Assembly: GCF_000576425.1 (NCBI RefSeq)
Contig: NZ_KK070003.1
Coordinates: 1-64,000 of the forward strand
DNA length: 64,000 bases
DNA from: Brachybacterium phenoliresistens
GTDB taxonomy: Bacteria > Actinomycetota > Actinomycetes > Actinomycetales > Dermabacteraceae
Direction: 5' to 3'
This document shows, piece by piece, positions 25,467 through 36,457 of the stretch (within the stretch, counting starts at the first letter, position 1; each line of letters starts with the position of its first letter). The notes under the pieces are model-generated. The model had not been told where the DNA came from. It saw nothing but the letters and a program-made list of their open reading frames with translations, and searched no databases. The translations under genes were made by a program, and so were the position numbers.

Positions 25467-26213
25467 TCAGCTGTGGCGCCAGTACGCCAGGGCGTGCAGG
25501 TGCTCCTTCGGGATCCGGGCCCGGGTGCGCAGGGCCCGGCCGACGGCGCGGGTCCCGGCGGCCTCGAGCGCCACCACGCAGACGGTGCCCGCCGGGGCCG
25601 ATGCCGCCGCCGCGAGCGCCGCTGCCTCGATGCTCCCGTCGCGGTCGAACCAGGCGATGCTCGCCCCCTCGCGCCGCGGCAGCGGCAGGACCTCCTCGTC
25701 GTCGGGGCGGCCCCGCTCCAGCAGGACCGTGGCCGGGATGCCCGGGGCCCGGCGCAGGGTGTCCGCGATGGCGGGCACGGAGGCGCCGTCGCCGATCAGG
25801 AGCAGGTGCGGCGGGTCGGAGGCGACGGGGCTGCGCCCGTTGAGGATGCTGGCATCGATCTCGTCGCCCGGTCGGGCCGCGCGGGCCCAGTCCGAGGCGA
25901 TGCCGGGGTGGAGGTAGAACTCGATCCAGGCCGTGCCGGATCCCGGATCGGGGTCCACAAGGGTGTAGGCCCGCTGGTGGCCCTTCCCGTCGGGGCGCGT
26001 GAACCACAGCCGCAGCCAGTACGTCGGGTACACGTCCTCGCGATGCAGCAGGTCGCCGACGTCCACCTGCAGGCGCAGGAACGAGGCGGCGACCTCCTGC
26101 CGGTCGATCACCCGCAGCCGCAGGTCCTGGGCGCGCCAGGCCCGGAGGAGGGCTCCGTCGAGCCCGCGGCGGGGCGCGCTGATGCGGGCGGCGGTGGGGG
26201 AGTCTGCGGTCAC
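25467..26213 (-). CDS. Siderophore-interacting protein (ferric-siderophore reductase, SIP family)
   Basis: A 248-residue flavoprotein. The N-terminal FAD-binding barrel contains HQRAYTLVDPDPGSGTAWIEFYLH, with RAYT as the FAD-contacting motif, and PGDEIDASILNGR. The C-terminal NAD(P)H-binding half follows (LLLIGDGASVPAIADTL). Members reduce ferric siderophores in the cytosol and release iron. GTG at 26213 was chosen because GGAGG precedes it; the iron-box palindrome lies just upstream of this start. The gene stands alone, with no siderophore importer adjacent. Confidence 0.93.
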   Translation of the reverse strand: MTADSPTAARISAPRRGLDGALLRAWRAQDLRLRVIDRQEVAASFLRLQVDVGDLLHREDVYPTYWLRLWFTRPDGKGHQRAYTLVDPDPGSGTAWIEFYLHPGIASDWARAARPGDEIDASILNGRSPVASDPPHLLLIGDGASVPAIADTLRRAPGIPATVLLERGRPDDEEVLPLPRREGASIAWFDRDGSIEAAALAAAASAPAGTVCVVALEAAGTRAVGRALRTRARIPKEHLHALAYWRHS

Positions 26214-26230
26214 GGGTCCTCCAGGGTCGG

Positions 26231-26249
26231 TGAGGTCAGCCTCACCGTA
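26231..26249. promoter_or_regulatory. IdeR/DmdR-type iron box
   Basis: TGAGGTCAGCCTCACCGTA matches the actinobacterial iron-box core AGGTnAGnCTnACC in full and 14 of 19 positions of TTAGGTTAGCCTAACCTAA by eye. It lies 17 bp before the start of the siderophore-interacting protein gene. An iron-loaded IdeR/DmdR repressor would be expected to repress the gene here when iron is plentiful. Confidence 0.75.
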
Positions 26250-26279
26250 CTCTGGCACGACGTGCGCCGCGCGCCCGGA

Positions 26280-27404
26280 TCACTGCGTCAGGGCGGGCGC
26301 CTCCTGCGGAGGCCGGGACGTCTCGCGCACGATCAGCGAGGGGACCAGGGTGAGGTGCTCGATCGCGGCCTCGGGATGGGCGATGCGGCGCAGCGCGAGC
26401 TCCACGGCACGGACGCCCAGGGTGTGCTTGGCCGGTGCGACCGCTGTGAGGGCGGGTCGCGACGTGGCCGAGAGCTCGTCGTCGTAGGCGACCAGCGAGA
26501 GATCCCCCGGGATCGACCAGCCGCTGCGGATCGCATGCTGGAGCAGCAGCGTCGCCGCCGTGTCGGAGTGGACGAGGGCCGCGGTCACCCCCCGTTCGCG
26601 GAACTGCGCGAGCAGCGCGTCGATCTCCTCGAAGAGGTGGGCGCCCGACGGCGCCAGCACCGTCCCCGGATCGCAGACCTCCTCCAGGCCCATCAGCTCG
26701 ACGGCGCGACGGTAGCCTGCGTCGATGGAGGAGTTCGAGGGGGTGGAGAGATCGCCGGCGAAGCCGATCCGCCGGTGCCCGAGGCCCGCCAGATGCCGCA
26801 CTGCCTGGGCCGCTCCCATCGAGTGGTCCGAGCGGACGGTGTCGAACATGCGTCCCAGCACCCCGTGGCCCTCGATGCCGCGCTCGGTGAGGACGACCGG
26901 CATCGGCAGCTCGGCGATCCGGGCGACGAGCCGCTCGGTGGCCGCGCCCCCGCGCATCTCCGGGGCGATGAGCACGGCGTCGATGTCCCCGGCCTGGGCG
27001 ATCTGCTCGACCACCCGGATGTTCGACTCGGTGTTCGCCTCGTTGCTGGCCGTGTAGGCGTGGACGGTGAGATCTGCGCCGAGCCTCTCCGCGGCCTCGG
27101 TCGCGCCGCGGATGATCGTGGACCAGTAGTAGCGCAGGCCAGGGGTCACCATCGCGATCCGCGGGTGCTCGGCGGCGTGGCGGTGGGCCGTCGTGCTGTC
27201 GGGGGCGAGGGGTGGTCCCGTCCGACGGGCTCCGCCGCGCACCTGCTCGACCAGGCCCTCCTCGGCGAGGCTGGCGATGTCCCGGCGCACGGTGATGGAG
27301 GAGACGCTGAGCTCCTGGGCGAGGGCGCCGATATGGGCCTCGCCGGCCTGCTGCACCCGTTCGAGGATGTGCTGGCGCCGGCTGGACGGCAGAGTGCTGC
27401 TCAT
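26280..27404 (-). CDS. Hybrid regulator: DeoR-type HTH with LacI-type sugar-binding core
   Basis: A 374-residue protein. Residues about 8-60 are a DeoR-type winged HTH (RRQHILERVQQAGEAHIGAL, then SVSSITVRRDIASLAEEGLV). From about 80 onward it is a LacI/periplasmic-binding-protein-like effector domain (PRIAMVTPGLRYYWSTIIRG ... LVAYDDELSA). This domain swap is known in some actinobacterial regulators. ATG at 27404 has GGGGAG 10 nt upstream; an earlier ATG exists at 27428. It is divergent from the sulfatase-linked ABC operon and very probably controls it through the direct repeats at 27487-27549. Confidence 0.9.
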   Translation of the reverse strand: MSSTLPSSRRQHILERVQQAGEAHIGALAQELSVSSITVRRDIASLAEEGLVEQVRGGARRTGPPLAPDSTTAHRHAAEHPRIAMVTPGLRYYWSTIIRGATEAAERLGADLTVHAYTASNEANTESNIRVVEQIAQAGDIDAVLIAPEMRGGAATERLVARIAELPMPVVLTERGIEGHGVLGRMFDTVRSDHSMGAAQAVRHLAGLGHRRIGFAGDLSTPSNSSIDAGYRRAVELMGLEEVCDPGTVLAPSGAHLFEEIDALLAQFRERGVTAALVHSDTAATLLLQHAIRSGWSIPGDLSLVAYDDELSATSRPALTAVAPAKHTLGVRAVELALRRIAHPEAAIEHLTLVPSLIVRETSRPPQEAPALTQ

Positions 27405-27478
27405 CGGACGTGGTCTCCCCTCGTGCACGACGCGGTCTGCTCCGACGCGTCGCGGTCGTCATCGTAGCGCAGCGATGC

Positions 27479-27549
27479 GATCAAAAGTGATCATCTCGGA
27501 ACAATAACTCTGCTTGACAGGTCGTCGATGATCGAGTGTGATCGTCTCG
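27479..27549 (+). promoter_or_regulatory. Promoter and direct-repeat operators of the sulfatase/ABC operon
   Basis: TTGACA (27514-27519) and TGTGAT (27537-27542) are separated by exactly 17 bp, a strong promoter for this genome. The 12-mer GTGATC(A/G)TCTCG occurs at 27487-27498, upstream of the -35, and at 27538-27549, overlapping the -10, in direct orientation 51 bp apart. The first copy is also part of the inverted repeat gatca-aaag-tgatc (27479-27492). Two sites flanking a promoter suggest looping or dual-site repression by the divergent hybrid regulator. Confidence 0.7.
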
Positions 27550-27644
27550 TTCGGTGGTGAACCCGGCTCGACGCAGGCGTCGGCAAGCGCTCGCCACGCG
27601 ATCGCCCCCCGTCGCAACGATGCGAGAGAAGAGCGAGGAACCCC

Positions 27645-29633
27645 ATGACCCCGTCGATCCCCGATCCCACGATCCGCCGCCGCAGCGTCCTCACCATGGG
27701 CGCGGCCGCCGGCCTCGTCACGGCCACCGCCAGCGGATGCTCGTTCTTCTCCACCGACCCCGACTCCGGCGGCGGCGGCGGGGGCGAGGGCGGCGGCACG
27801 GACGCCATGGAGTCGCCGATGCTCGCCGAGAAGGTCGAGGCCGGCGAGCTGCCCCCGCTCGAGGAGCGCCTCCCGGCGGAGCCGCTCGTGGTCGAGGTCG
27901 CCGAGCCGGGGATCTACGGCGGCACCTGGCGGTCCCTCACCCTCGGCCCCGGCGACTCCGCCTCGCCGGACCGCATCGTCGGCTACGAGCCGGGCCTGCG
28001 GAAGTCCCCGAACCTGGACGAGATCGGCCCCGGCGTGTTCACGGCAGTCGAGGCGAACGCCGAGGGGACCCAGTACACGATCTCCCTGCGCCCGGGGATG
28101 AAGTGGTCCGACGGCGAGCCCTTCACCGCGGACGACATCGTCTTCGCGATCGAGGACGTCTTCGGCAACACCGAGCTGTTCGCCACGCCGCCGTCCTGGC
28201 TCTCCTCGGACGGCACCAAGGCCACCGCCGAGAAGGTCGACGAGACCACGCTGACGGTCACCTTCGCCGCCCCCACCGGACGCTTCGAGGACGAGCTCAA
28301 CCGCAACATGGAGCTCATCAACTACCCGATGCACTACGCGAAGGACTTCCACCCCGACCACAACGCCGATCTCGACGCGAAGGTCGAGGAGGCCGGCATG
28401 GGGGTCTGGACGGACCTCTGGAACGACCAGATCTCCGGCGAGGGCTTCTGGAAGAACCCCGAGCTGCCGACGATCGACGCCTGGGTCGTCACCACGCCGC
28501 TGGGCGAGGGCGGCTCCGTCGTGTTCGAGCGCAACCCCTACTACTGGAAGACCGATCCGGACGGCCGCCAGCTGCCCTACATCGACTCCCTCAGCTTCGA
28601 GGTCGTCACCGACCCCGAGGTGATGGTGCTGAAGGTGACCGACGGCGAGGTGGACATGATGTACCGCCACGCCAACAGCTCCGCCAACAAGCCCGTGTAC
28701 GCCGACAGCCTCGAGTCGGCCGGCACGCAGATCCTCGACAACACCGCGACCTCCATGAACGCCATGTGCGTCGCCCTGAACCTCGCCCACAAGGATCCCG
28801 CCAAGGCGGCGCTCTACCAGAACAAGGACTTCCGGATCGGCCTCTCCCATGCGATCAACCGCGAGGAGCTGATCACCTCGGTCTGGCAGCGCCAGGGCGA
28901 GCCGTGGCAGTGGGCGCCCAGCGCCGACTCCCCGTTCTACGACGAGGAGTTCGCCAAGCAGTTCACCGAGTTCGACGTCGACCTCGCCAACCAGCATCTG
29001 GACAAGGCCGGGCTCACCGCGAAGGACGGCGACGGCATGCGGACGATGCCCGACGGCGGCACCCTCACCATCACCCTCGACGTCCCGGCGGCGATGAAGC
29101 CGGAGTGGCCGACCGCGGCGTCGATGATCTCGGACATGTGGAAGGCCGTGGGCATCCGCATGAGCGTGAACACCATCGACCGCACCCTGTTCTACGACCG
29201 CAAGATCTCCACCGCCAACGAGCACGACGCGGGCGTCTGGGGCGGGGACGGCGGCCTGGCCGTCGAGTCCATCGACCCGCGCTGGTACATGCCCTACAGC
29301 GACGAGTCCGTGTGGGCGACGGCGTGGGCGCGGTACTACAGCACGCGCGGCGCCGAGGGCAGCGAGCCGGTCGCCCCCGCGAAGGAGCAGATCGAGCTCA
29401 TGTGGCAGTTCGCCGCGGAGCCCGATGCGGACGCCCGCGACGAGATCTTCCGCCAGGTCCTCGCGATCGCCAAGCAGGAGTTCTGGGGCATCGGCATCGT
29501 CTCCGAGCCGGCGCCGTACGTCGTCGCCAAGAACCGGCTGAAGAACCTCACCGCCGGCGTCCCCGACACCTGGGTGTACCGCACCCCCGCGCACACGAAC
29601 CCCGAGTCCTGGTTCATCAGCGAGAGCGAGTGA
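27645..29633 (+). CDS. Long-form ABC substrate-binding lipoprotein (SBP_bac_5), probably oligosaccharide
   Basis: A 662-residue family-5 binding protein. The leader has RRR at 11-13 and lipobox ASGC with Cys32; a Gly-rich linker follows. Family motifs are present (LRPGMKWSDGEPFTADDIVF; NKDFRIGLSHAINREELI). At 662 residues it is about 100 longer than ordinary DppA-type proteins, like family-5 proteins that bind oligosaccharides (for example the AgpA type). GAGG lies 6 nt before ATG 27645. It is the first gene of an operon with two permeases, a double ATPase and a sulfatase, so I infer a sulfated glycan fragment as ligand. Confidence 0.93.
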   Translation: MTPSIPDPTIRRRSVLTMGAAAGLVTATASGCSFFSTDPDSGGGGGGEGGGTDAMESPMLAEKVEAGELPPLEERLPAEPLVVEVAEPGIYGGTWRSLTLGPGDSASPDRIVGYEPGLRKSPNLDEIGPGVFTAVEANAEGTQYTISLRPGMKWSDGEPFTADDIVFAIEDVFGNTELFATPPSWLSSDGTKATAEKVDETTLTVTFAAPTGRFEDELNRNMELINYPMHYAKDFHPDHNADLDAKVEEAGMGVWTDLWNDQISGEGFWKNPELPTIDAWVVTTPLGEGGSVVFERNPYYWKTDPDGRQLPYIDSLSFEVVTDPEVMVLKVTDGEVDMMYRHANSSANKPVYADSLESAGTQILDNTATSMNAMCVALNLAHKDPAKAALYQNKDFRIGLSHAINREELITSVWQRQGEPWQWAPSADSPFYDEEFAKQFTEFDVDLANQHLDKAGLTAKDGDGMRTMPDGGTLTITLDVPAAMKPEWPTAASMISDMWKAVGIRMSVNTIDRTLFYDRKISTANEHDAGVWGGDGGLAVESIDPRWYMPYSDESVWATAWARYYSTRGAEGSEPVAPAKEQIELMWQFAAEPDADARDEIFRQVLAIAKQEFWGIGIVSEPAPYVVAKNRLKNLTAGVPDTWVYRTPAHTNPESWFISESE

Positions 29634-29640
29634 TCCGCTG

Positions 29641-30633
29641 ATGGGCCGCTATCTCCTGCGGCGGGTCCTCATCATGGTCCCGACGCTGTTCGCGATCTCC
29701 ATCGCGACCTTCATCATCATCCAGCTGCCGCCCGGCGACTACGTCACCACGCTCATCGCGCAGTACTCGGCGCAGGGCGATCAGCTGGACGGACCTCAGA
29801 TCGAAGCGCTCAAGAACCGCTACGGCGTGGGCGACCCGATGATCGTCCAGTACTGGAAGTGGATCTCCGCGATCCTGTTCCACCTCGACTTCGGGGAGTC
29901 CTTCGCCTGGCAGAAGCCGGTGTCCTCGCTGCTGGCGGACCGGCTGCCGCTGACGATCGCGCTGTCGATCATCACGCTGCTGTTCATCTGGGCGGTGTCC
30001 TTCCCGATCGGGATCTACTCGGCCCTGCGCCAGTACAGCGCCGGCGACTACGTGTTCACCATGATCGGCTTCATCGGCCTGGCGACCCCGAACTTCCTCA
30101 TCGCCCTCGTGCTCATGTATCTGGGCATGCAGTACTTCGGCACCGGGGCGGGCGGTCTGTTCTCCCCGGAGTGGAAGGACGCGTCCTGGAACATCGGCAA
30201 GGTGCTGGACCTGCTCGGGCACATCTGGGTCCCGCTGGTGGTGTGGGGCACCGCGGGGACCGCCGGCATGATCCGCATCCTGCGGGCGAACCTGCTCGAC
30301 GAGATCCGCAAGCCCTATGTGACGGCGGCCCGCGCCCGCGGCGTCTCCGAGACCAAGCTGACGGTCAAGTACCCGCTGCGCGTCGCGCTGAACCCGTTCT
30401 TCTCCACGATCGGATGGGTGCTGGCGAGCCTCATCAGCGCCGACGCGATCGTCTCCAAGGTGCTGAACCTGCCGACCATGGGGCCGCTGCTGCTGGACGC
30501 GCTGCGCTCCCAGGACATGTACCTCGCGGGGTCGATCGTCCTGATCAGCGCCACGCTCACGGTGATCGGCACCCTGATCTCCGACCTGCTGCTCGGCTGG
30601 CTGGACCCGCGGGTCCGGCTGGGCGCCCGATGA
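29641..30633 (+). CDS. ABC transporter permease, DppB type
   Basis: A 330-residue permease. It starts with the typical DppB first span (LRRVLIMVPTLFAISIATFI followed by PPGDYVT) and has the loop YVTAARARGVSETKLTVKYPLR that contacts the ATPase. It starts 7 bp after the binding-protein stop and 13 bp before the next permease. Its periplasmic loop between spans 1 and 2 includes the long-type insertion with ALKNRYGVGDPMIVQYWKW. It forms the channel with the following gene. Confidence 0.94.
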   Translation: MGRYLLRRVLIMVPTLFAISIATFIIIQLPPGDYVTTLIAQYSAQGDQLDGPQIEALKNRYGVGDPMIVQYWKWISAILFHLDFGESFAWQKPVSSLLADRLPLTIALSIITLLFIWAVSFPIGIYSALRQYSAGDYVFTMIGFIGLATPNFLIALVLMYLGMQYFGTGAGGLFSPEWKDASWNIGKVLDLLGHIWVPLVVWGTAGTAGMIRILRANLLDEIRKPYVTAARARGVSETKLTVKYPLRVALNPFFSTIGWVLASLISADAIVSKVLNLPTMGPLLLDALRSQDMYLAGSIVLISATLTVIGTLISDLLLGWLDPRVRLGAR

Positions 30634-30646
30634 CGAGAGGAGCTCG

Positions 30647-31802
30647 ATGATGACGACCATCGCCGAGCCGCACGGCGCAGGGGAGCCCGACGCCCCGCCG
30701 CCGCCCGATGCCCCGACCGCGCCCGAGCACGGCCACCATTCCGACGACGCCGTCGCCGTCGCCTCGCAGTGGCAGCTGACCTGGTGGTCCTTCCGCAAGC
30801 ACAAGCTCGCCATGATCGGTGCGATCGTGACGCTCGGGCTGTACCTCATGGTGATCTTCGCGGGCTTCCTCGCCCCGTACGCCAAGAACTTCTACAGCCC
30901 CGAGTACACCTACGCGCCGCCGCAGCAGCTGCACGTGCTGGACGACGGCCGCTTCGGGCTGTACGTCCACCCCCAGAGCGCCGAGCAGGACCCCTCGACC
31001 CTGCAGCTGACCTGGACGGTGGACGAGTCCGCCCGCACCGACGTGGGCCTGTTCGTCAAGGGCGACGAGTACCGGATGCTGGGCTTCCTGACCCTGGACC
31101 GCCATCTCATCGGCCCCGTGGATCCCGACGGCGAGCCCGTCTTCCTGCTCGGGGCGGACAAGAACGGCCACGACATCCTCTCGCGGATCATCCACGGCTC
31201 GGTGGTCTCGATGACCATCGGCCTGGTGGGCGTGGCCATCAGCCTCGTGATCGCGATCGTGCTCGGCGGGCTCTCCGGGCTGCTCGGAGGCCTCACCGAC
31301 ACGGTGATCCAGCGCGTCATCGAGTTCCTCATGTCGCTGCCGGCGATCCCGCTGTGGATGGCGCTCGCCGCGGCGGTGCCGCCGACCTGGAACCCGCTCG
31401 AGCGGTACTTCGCGATCATCCTCATCCTGTCCCTCATCGGGTGGACGGGGCTGGCCCGCGAGGTGCGCGGCAAGTTCATGTCCGTGCGCGAGGAGGAGTA
31501 CATCACCGCCGCGACGGTGGACGGCGCAGGCCGCGGCCGGCTGATCTTCCGTCACATGCTCCCGCAGTTCACCAGCCACATCATCGCGGGACTGTCGCTG
31601 TCGATCCCCTCGATGATCCTCGCCGAGACGTCGCTGTCCTGGCTCGGCCTCGGCCTGCAGGCCCCCGTCGTCAGCTGGGGCGTGCTGCTGCAGGAGGCCC
31701 AGAACATCCGCGTCATCACGACCGCCCCCTGGATCATGATCCCCGGCCTGGCCGTGGTGGTCGCGGTCCTCGCCCTCAACTTCTTCGGAGATGGACTGCG
31801 CG

Positions 31803-31828
<26 letters not shown>
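30647..31828 (+). CDS. ABC transporter permease, DppC type with extended extracytoplasmic loop
   Basis: A 393-residue permease, about 100 residues longer than ordinary DppC proteins. After a Pro/Asp-rich cytoplasmic tail (1-40) and the first span (about 62-82) there is an extracytoplasmic region to about residue 170, containing DESARTDVGLFVKGDEYRML, before the conserved FLLGADKNGHDILSRIIHGS and the four-to-five remaining spans. The EAA-type loop is EEEYITAATVDGAGRGRLIF. Long loops are seen in carbohydrate-transporting relatives and may dock the long binding protein. ATG at 30647 (GAGAGGA upstream) is followed by another ATG at 30650. Confidence 0.93.
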
Positions 31829-34130
<2,302 letters not shown>

Positions 34131-34140
34131 CCTGCGGGCG

Positions 34141-34182
34141 CGGGGCTGCGCGGACGCGGATCCCCGCGCCCGCGCAGCCCCG
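34141..34182. other. Intercistronic hairpin between the double ATPase and sulfatase genes
   Basis: Arms cggggctgcgcg (34141-34152) and cgcgcagccccg (34171-34182) are perfectly complementary with an 18-base loop. It starts 10 bp after the ATPase stop and ends 22 bp before the sulfatase ATG, which has its own GGAAGGAGAG. It may partly terminate transcription, or protect the upstream mRNA so that transporter and sulfatase are made in different amounts. Confidence 0.6.
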
Positions 34183-34204
34183 GGCCCCGAGGAAGGAGAG
34201 CTCG

Positions 34205-35698
34205 ATGGCCCCAGCTGCCCCTGTCCCTGTCCCTGTCCCTGGACCCGCGACCCCGGAGCGGCCGGACATCCTGCTGATCGTCTCCGACGATCACGGCTAC
34301 GCCGATCTGTCCCTGCGGGGCAGCCCCGATGCCCGCACCCCGCACCTGGACCGGCTCGCCGCCTCCGGGACCGTCTTCGAGAACGGCTACGTCAGCGCCC
34401 CGATCTGCTCGCCCTCGCGGGCCGGCCTCATCGCGGGCGCGCACCAGCAGCGATGGGGCGCGCACTGGTTCGACACCTCGGCGTTCCCGCCCGCCTCCCG
34501 GCTGGTGCTCCCGGAGATCCTCGGCGCGGCGGGATACCGCACCGGGTACTTCGGGAAGGTCCACTACGGCCCCGAGGGCCCGGGGGATCGGGCCTGCCCC
34601 GACCGGCACGGCTTCGACCGGTCCCTGTACGGCCTCGCCGGGCAGTCCTTCGGCCGCCTGCACTACCTGCACCATTCGTCGGAGGCCGTCGCGGAGTACG
34701 GGGAGGCGGCGGCGGTCCACGGCGTCCAGCCGCTGTACGAGGACGGCCGCGAGACCTCCTGCGCGCGGCATCTCACGCCGGAGCTCGCCCAGCGCGCGAT
34801 GGACTTCATGGGCGCGGGCGCGGACGCGGACGATGCCGGCGCGGGCGACGCCGGCGCGGGCGAGGGCGCAGCCGGGCCGCGGCAGCCGTTCTTCTGCATG
34901 GTCGCCTTCAACGCCGTGCACAACTTCGCCTGGCAGCTGCCGCAGGACGAGCTGGAGGCCCGCTCCCTCCCGGCGCACGACGACTTCGATCCCGAGGCCG
35001 CCCGCTACCTGGACTGGTACGACGGGGCGATCTCCCCGCACCTCGAGCACGGGCGGGCGTACTACCTGGCCCAGCTGGAGATCATGGACCGGGAGATCGG
35101 GCGGATGCTCGACCACCTCGAGGCGACCGGCCGCCGCGAGAGCACCCTGGTGGTCTACCTGACCGACAACGGCGGCTCCACCTGCAACTACGGCAGCAAC
35201 CTCCCGCTGGAGGGCACCAAGTACAGCCTCTTCGAGGGCGGCATCCGCGTGCCGTACATCGTCTCCTGGCCCGGCACGGTCCCGGCGGGCCGCACCGCGC
35301 AGGGCCTGGTCTCCTCCCTGGACCTGCTGCCGACCTTCGCCGCGGCCGCCGGCGCCCCGCTGCCGGAGGGGCTGGTGCTGGACGGCCGGGACCTGCGGCC
35401 CGCCTGGGAGGATCCGGGGCCGGAGGCCGGGCATCCGGCGCTGTTCTTCGACACGGGGTTCCAGAGCGCCGTGCGCACGCCGCGGTGGAAGCTGCGCCGG
35501 GTCGATCCCGACGCCCCGCAGCGCGCGCACCTGCTCGAGGTCGAGCACACCGACATCGGCGCCGGGACCACCCTCGTGCCGATCGGCGAGAGCTGCGACG
35601 AATCGGCGGCGGCCGATGCCTCCGCACGGCACCCCGAGGTGCTCGCGGAGCTCACCGCCCTCCACGAGGCCTGGCGGGCGGAGATGGCCGCAGGCTGA
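34205..35698 (+). CDS. Type I (formylglycine-dependent) sulfatase, cytosolic
   Basis: A 497-residue arylsulfatase-family enzyme. The metal-site SDDHG (Asp28, Asp29) and the sulfatase signature CSPSR at 68-72 are present, so Cys68 would be converted to formylglycine. TDNGG in the second half supplies further metal ligands. There is no signal peptide; the N-terminus is a Pro-Val repeat encoded by (cctgtc)n at 34217-34240. It therefore should remove sulfate from an imported molecule inside the cell, fitting its place at the end of the importer operon. A residue 203-220 loop rich in Asp/Ala/Gly looks expanded. No maturation enzyme (FGE) is encoded in the window. Confidence 0.92.
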   Translation: MAPAAPVPVPVPGPATPERPDILLIVSDDHGYADLSLRGSPDARTPHLDRLAASGTVFENGYVSAPICSPSRAGLIAGAHQQRWGAHWFDTSAFPPASRLVLPEILGAAGYRTGYFGKVHYGPEGPGDRACPDRHGFDRSLYGLAGQSFGRLHYLHHSSEAVAEYGEAAAVHGVQPLYEDGRETSCARHLTPELAQRAMDFMGAGADADDAGAGDAGAGEGAAGPRQPFFCMVAFNAVHNFAWQLPQDELEARSLPAHDDFDPEAARYLDWYDGAISPHLEHGRAYYLAQLEIMDREIGRMLDHLEATGRRESTLVVYLTDNGGSTCNYGSNLPLEGTKYSLFEGGIRVPYIVSWPGTVPAGRTAQGLVSSLDLLPTFAAAAGAPLPEGLVLDGRDLRPAWEDPGPEAGHPALFFDTGFQSAVRTPRWKLRRVDPDAPQRAHLLEVEHTDIGAGTTLVPIGESCDESAAADASARHPEVLAELTALHEAWRAEMAAG

Positions 35699-35723
35699 GC
35701 GGCGCGCGCCCTCGGCGGCGACC

Positions 35724-36410
35724 TCAGCGCCCCAGCAGCGTCCCCATCGGCACGAAGTCCGCGAACTCGCCGGTGGCGATCGGATCGACCGGGGTCGTCT
35801 CCCCGGCCTGGTCCTCCTCGGTCCGCGCGGCGCCGGCGGCCGCGGACCCGGCGGCGCCGAGCAGGGTCAGCAGCTCCCCGGCGGCCCGGCGTGCGCGGGC
35901 CGCGAGCGGCTGCGCATCGGCCTCGGGGGCATCGGCCGCACCGAAGTCCGCGGAGGCCGCGAACACGGCCGTGGGCACGACCTCCGCCTTCAGGTAGGAG
36001 AACATCGGCCGCAGCGCGTAGTCCACAGCGAGGGAGTGGCGCGCCGTGCCGGCGGTGGCGCCCAGCAGCAGGGGCTTGCCCTCCCAGATCTCGCGGTCCG
36101 CGACGTCGACGAACATCTTGAACAGGCCCGAGGGGCCGACGTTGAACACGGGCGTCACGGCGATCACGGCATCGGCGGCGCGCAGGTCCTCGAGGACCCG
36201 GGCGAGGCGCTCGCCGGGGAACCGGGTCAGCAGCGCGTCCGTGATCTCCCGGGCGAGCTCGCGCAGCTCCACCACGGTCGTGGTCACGCAGCGGCCGGCG
36301 GCCTCGGCGCGGCGCACGGCGGCATCGGCCAGCTGGTCGGCGAGCATGCGGGTGGAGCTCGGGGTGGACAGCCCGGCGGTGAGCACCACCAGGCGCAGGG
36401 GCTGGGTCAT
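35724..36410 (-). CDS. NAD(P)H-dependent FMN reductase (CE1759-type partner of LLM monooxygenase)
   Basis: A 228-residue flavodoxin-like reductase. It begins LRLVVLTAGLSTPSSTRMLADQL (FMN phosphate loop) and has TPVFNVGPSGLFKMFVDV and LLLGATAGTARHS, typical of the reductase in the CE1758/CE1759 two-component pairs. AAGGA lies 9 nt before ATG 36410. It follows the monooxygenase gene by 47 bp on the same strand and would supply reduced FMN to it. Residues about 185-205 are Ala-rich low complexity. Confidence 0.9.
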   Translation of the reverse strand: MTQPLRLVVLTAGLSTPSSTRMLADQLADAAVRRAEAAGRCVTTTVVELRELAREITDALLTRFPGERLARVLEDLRAADAVIAVTPVFNVGPSGLFKMFVDVADREIWEGKPLLLGATAGTARHSLAVDYALRPMFSYLKAEVVPTAVFAASADFGAADAPEADAQPLAARARRAAGELLTLLGAAGSAAAGAARTEEDQAGETTPVDPIATGEFADFVPMGTLLGR

Positions 36411-36457
36411 GACAGGGGGTCCTTCCTCCAGGGGCGGGACGGCAGGGGCGGTGCGGG

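Noticed and set aside
22510-26007. Very long minus-strand open frame spanning the isomerase gene and most of the GH3 region
   Set aside because: Only its end is real (isomerase from 23274). The rest is antisense or out-of-frame to GH3 and siderophore-protein genes, an artefact of high GC lacking stops.
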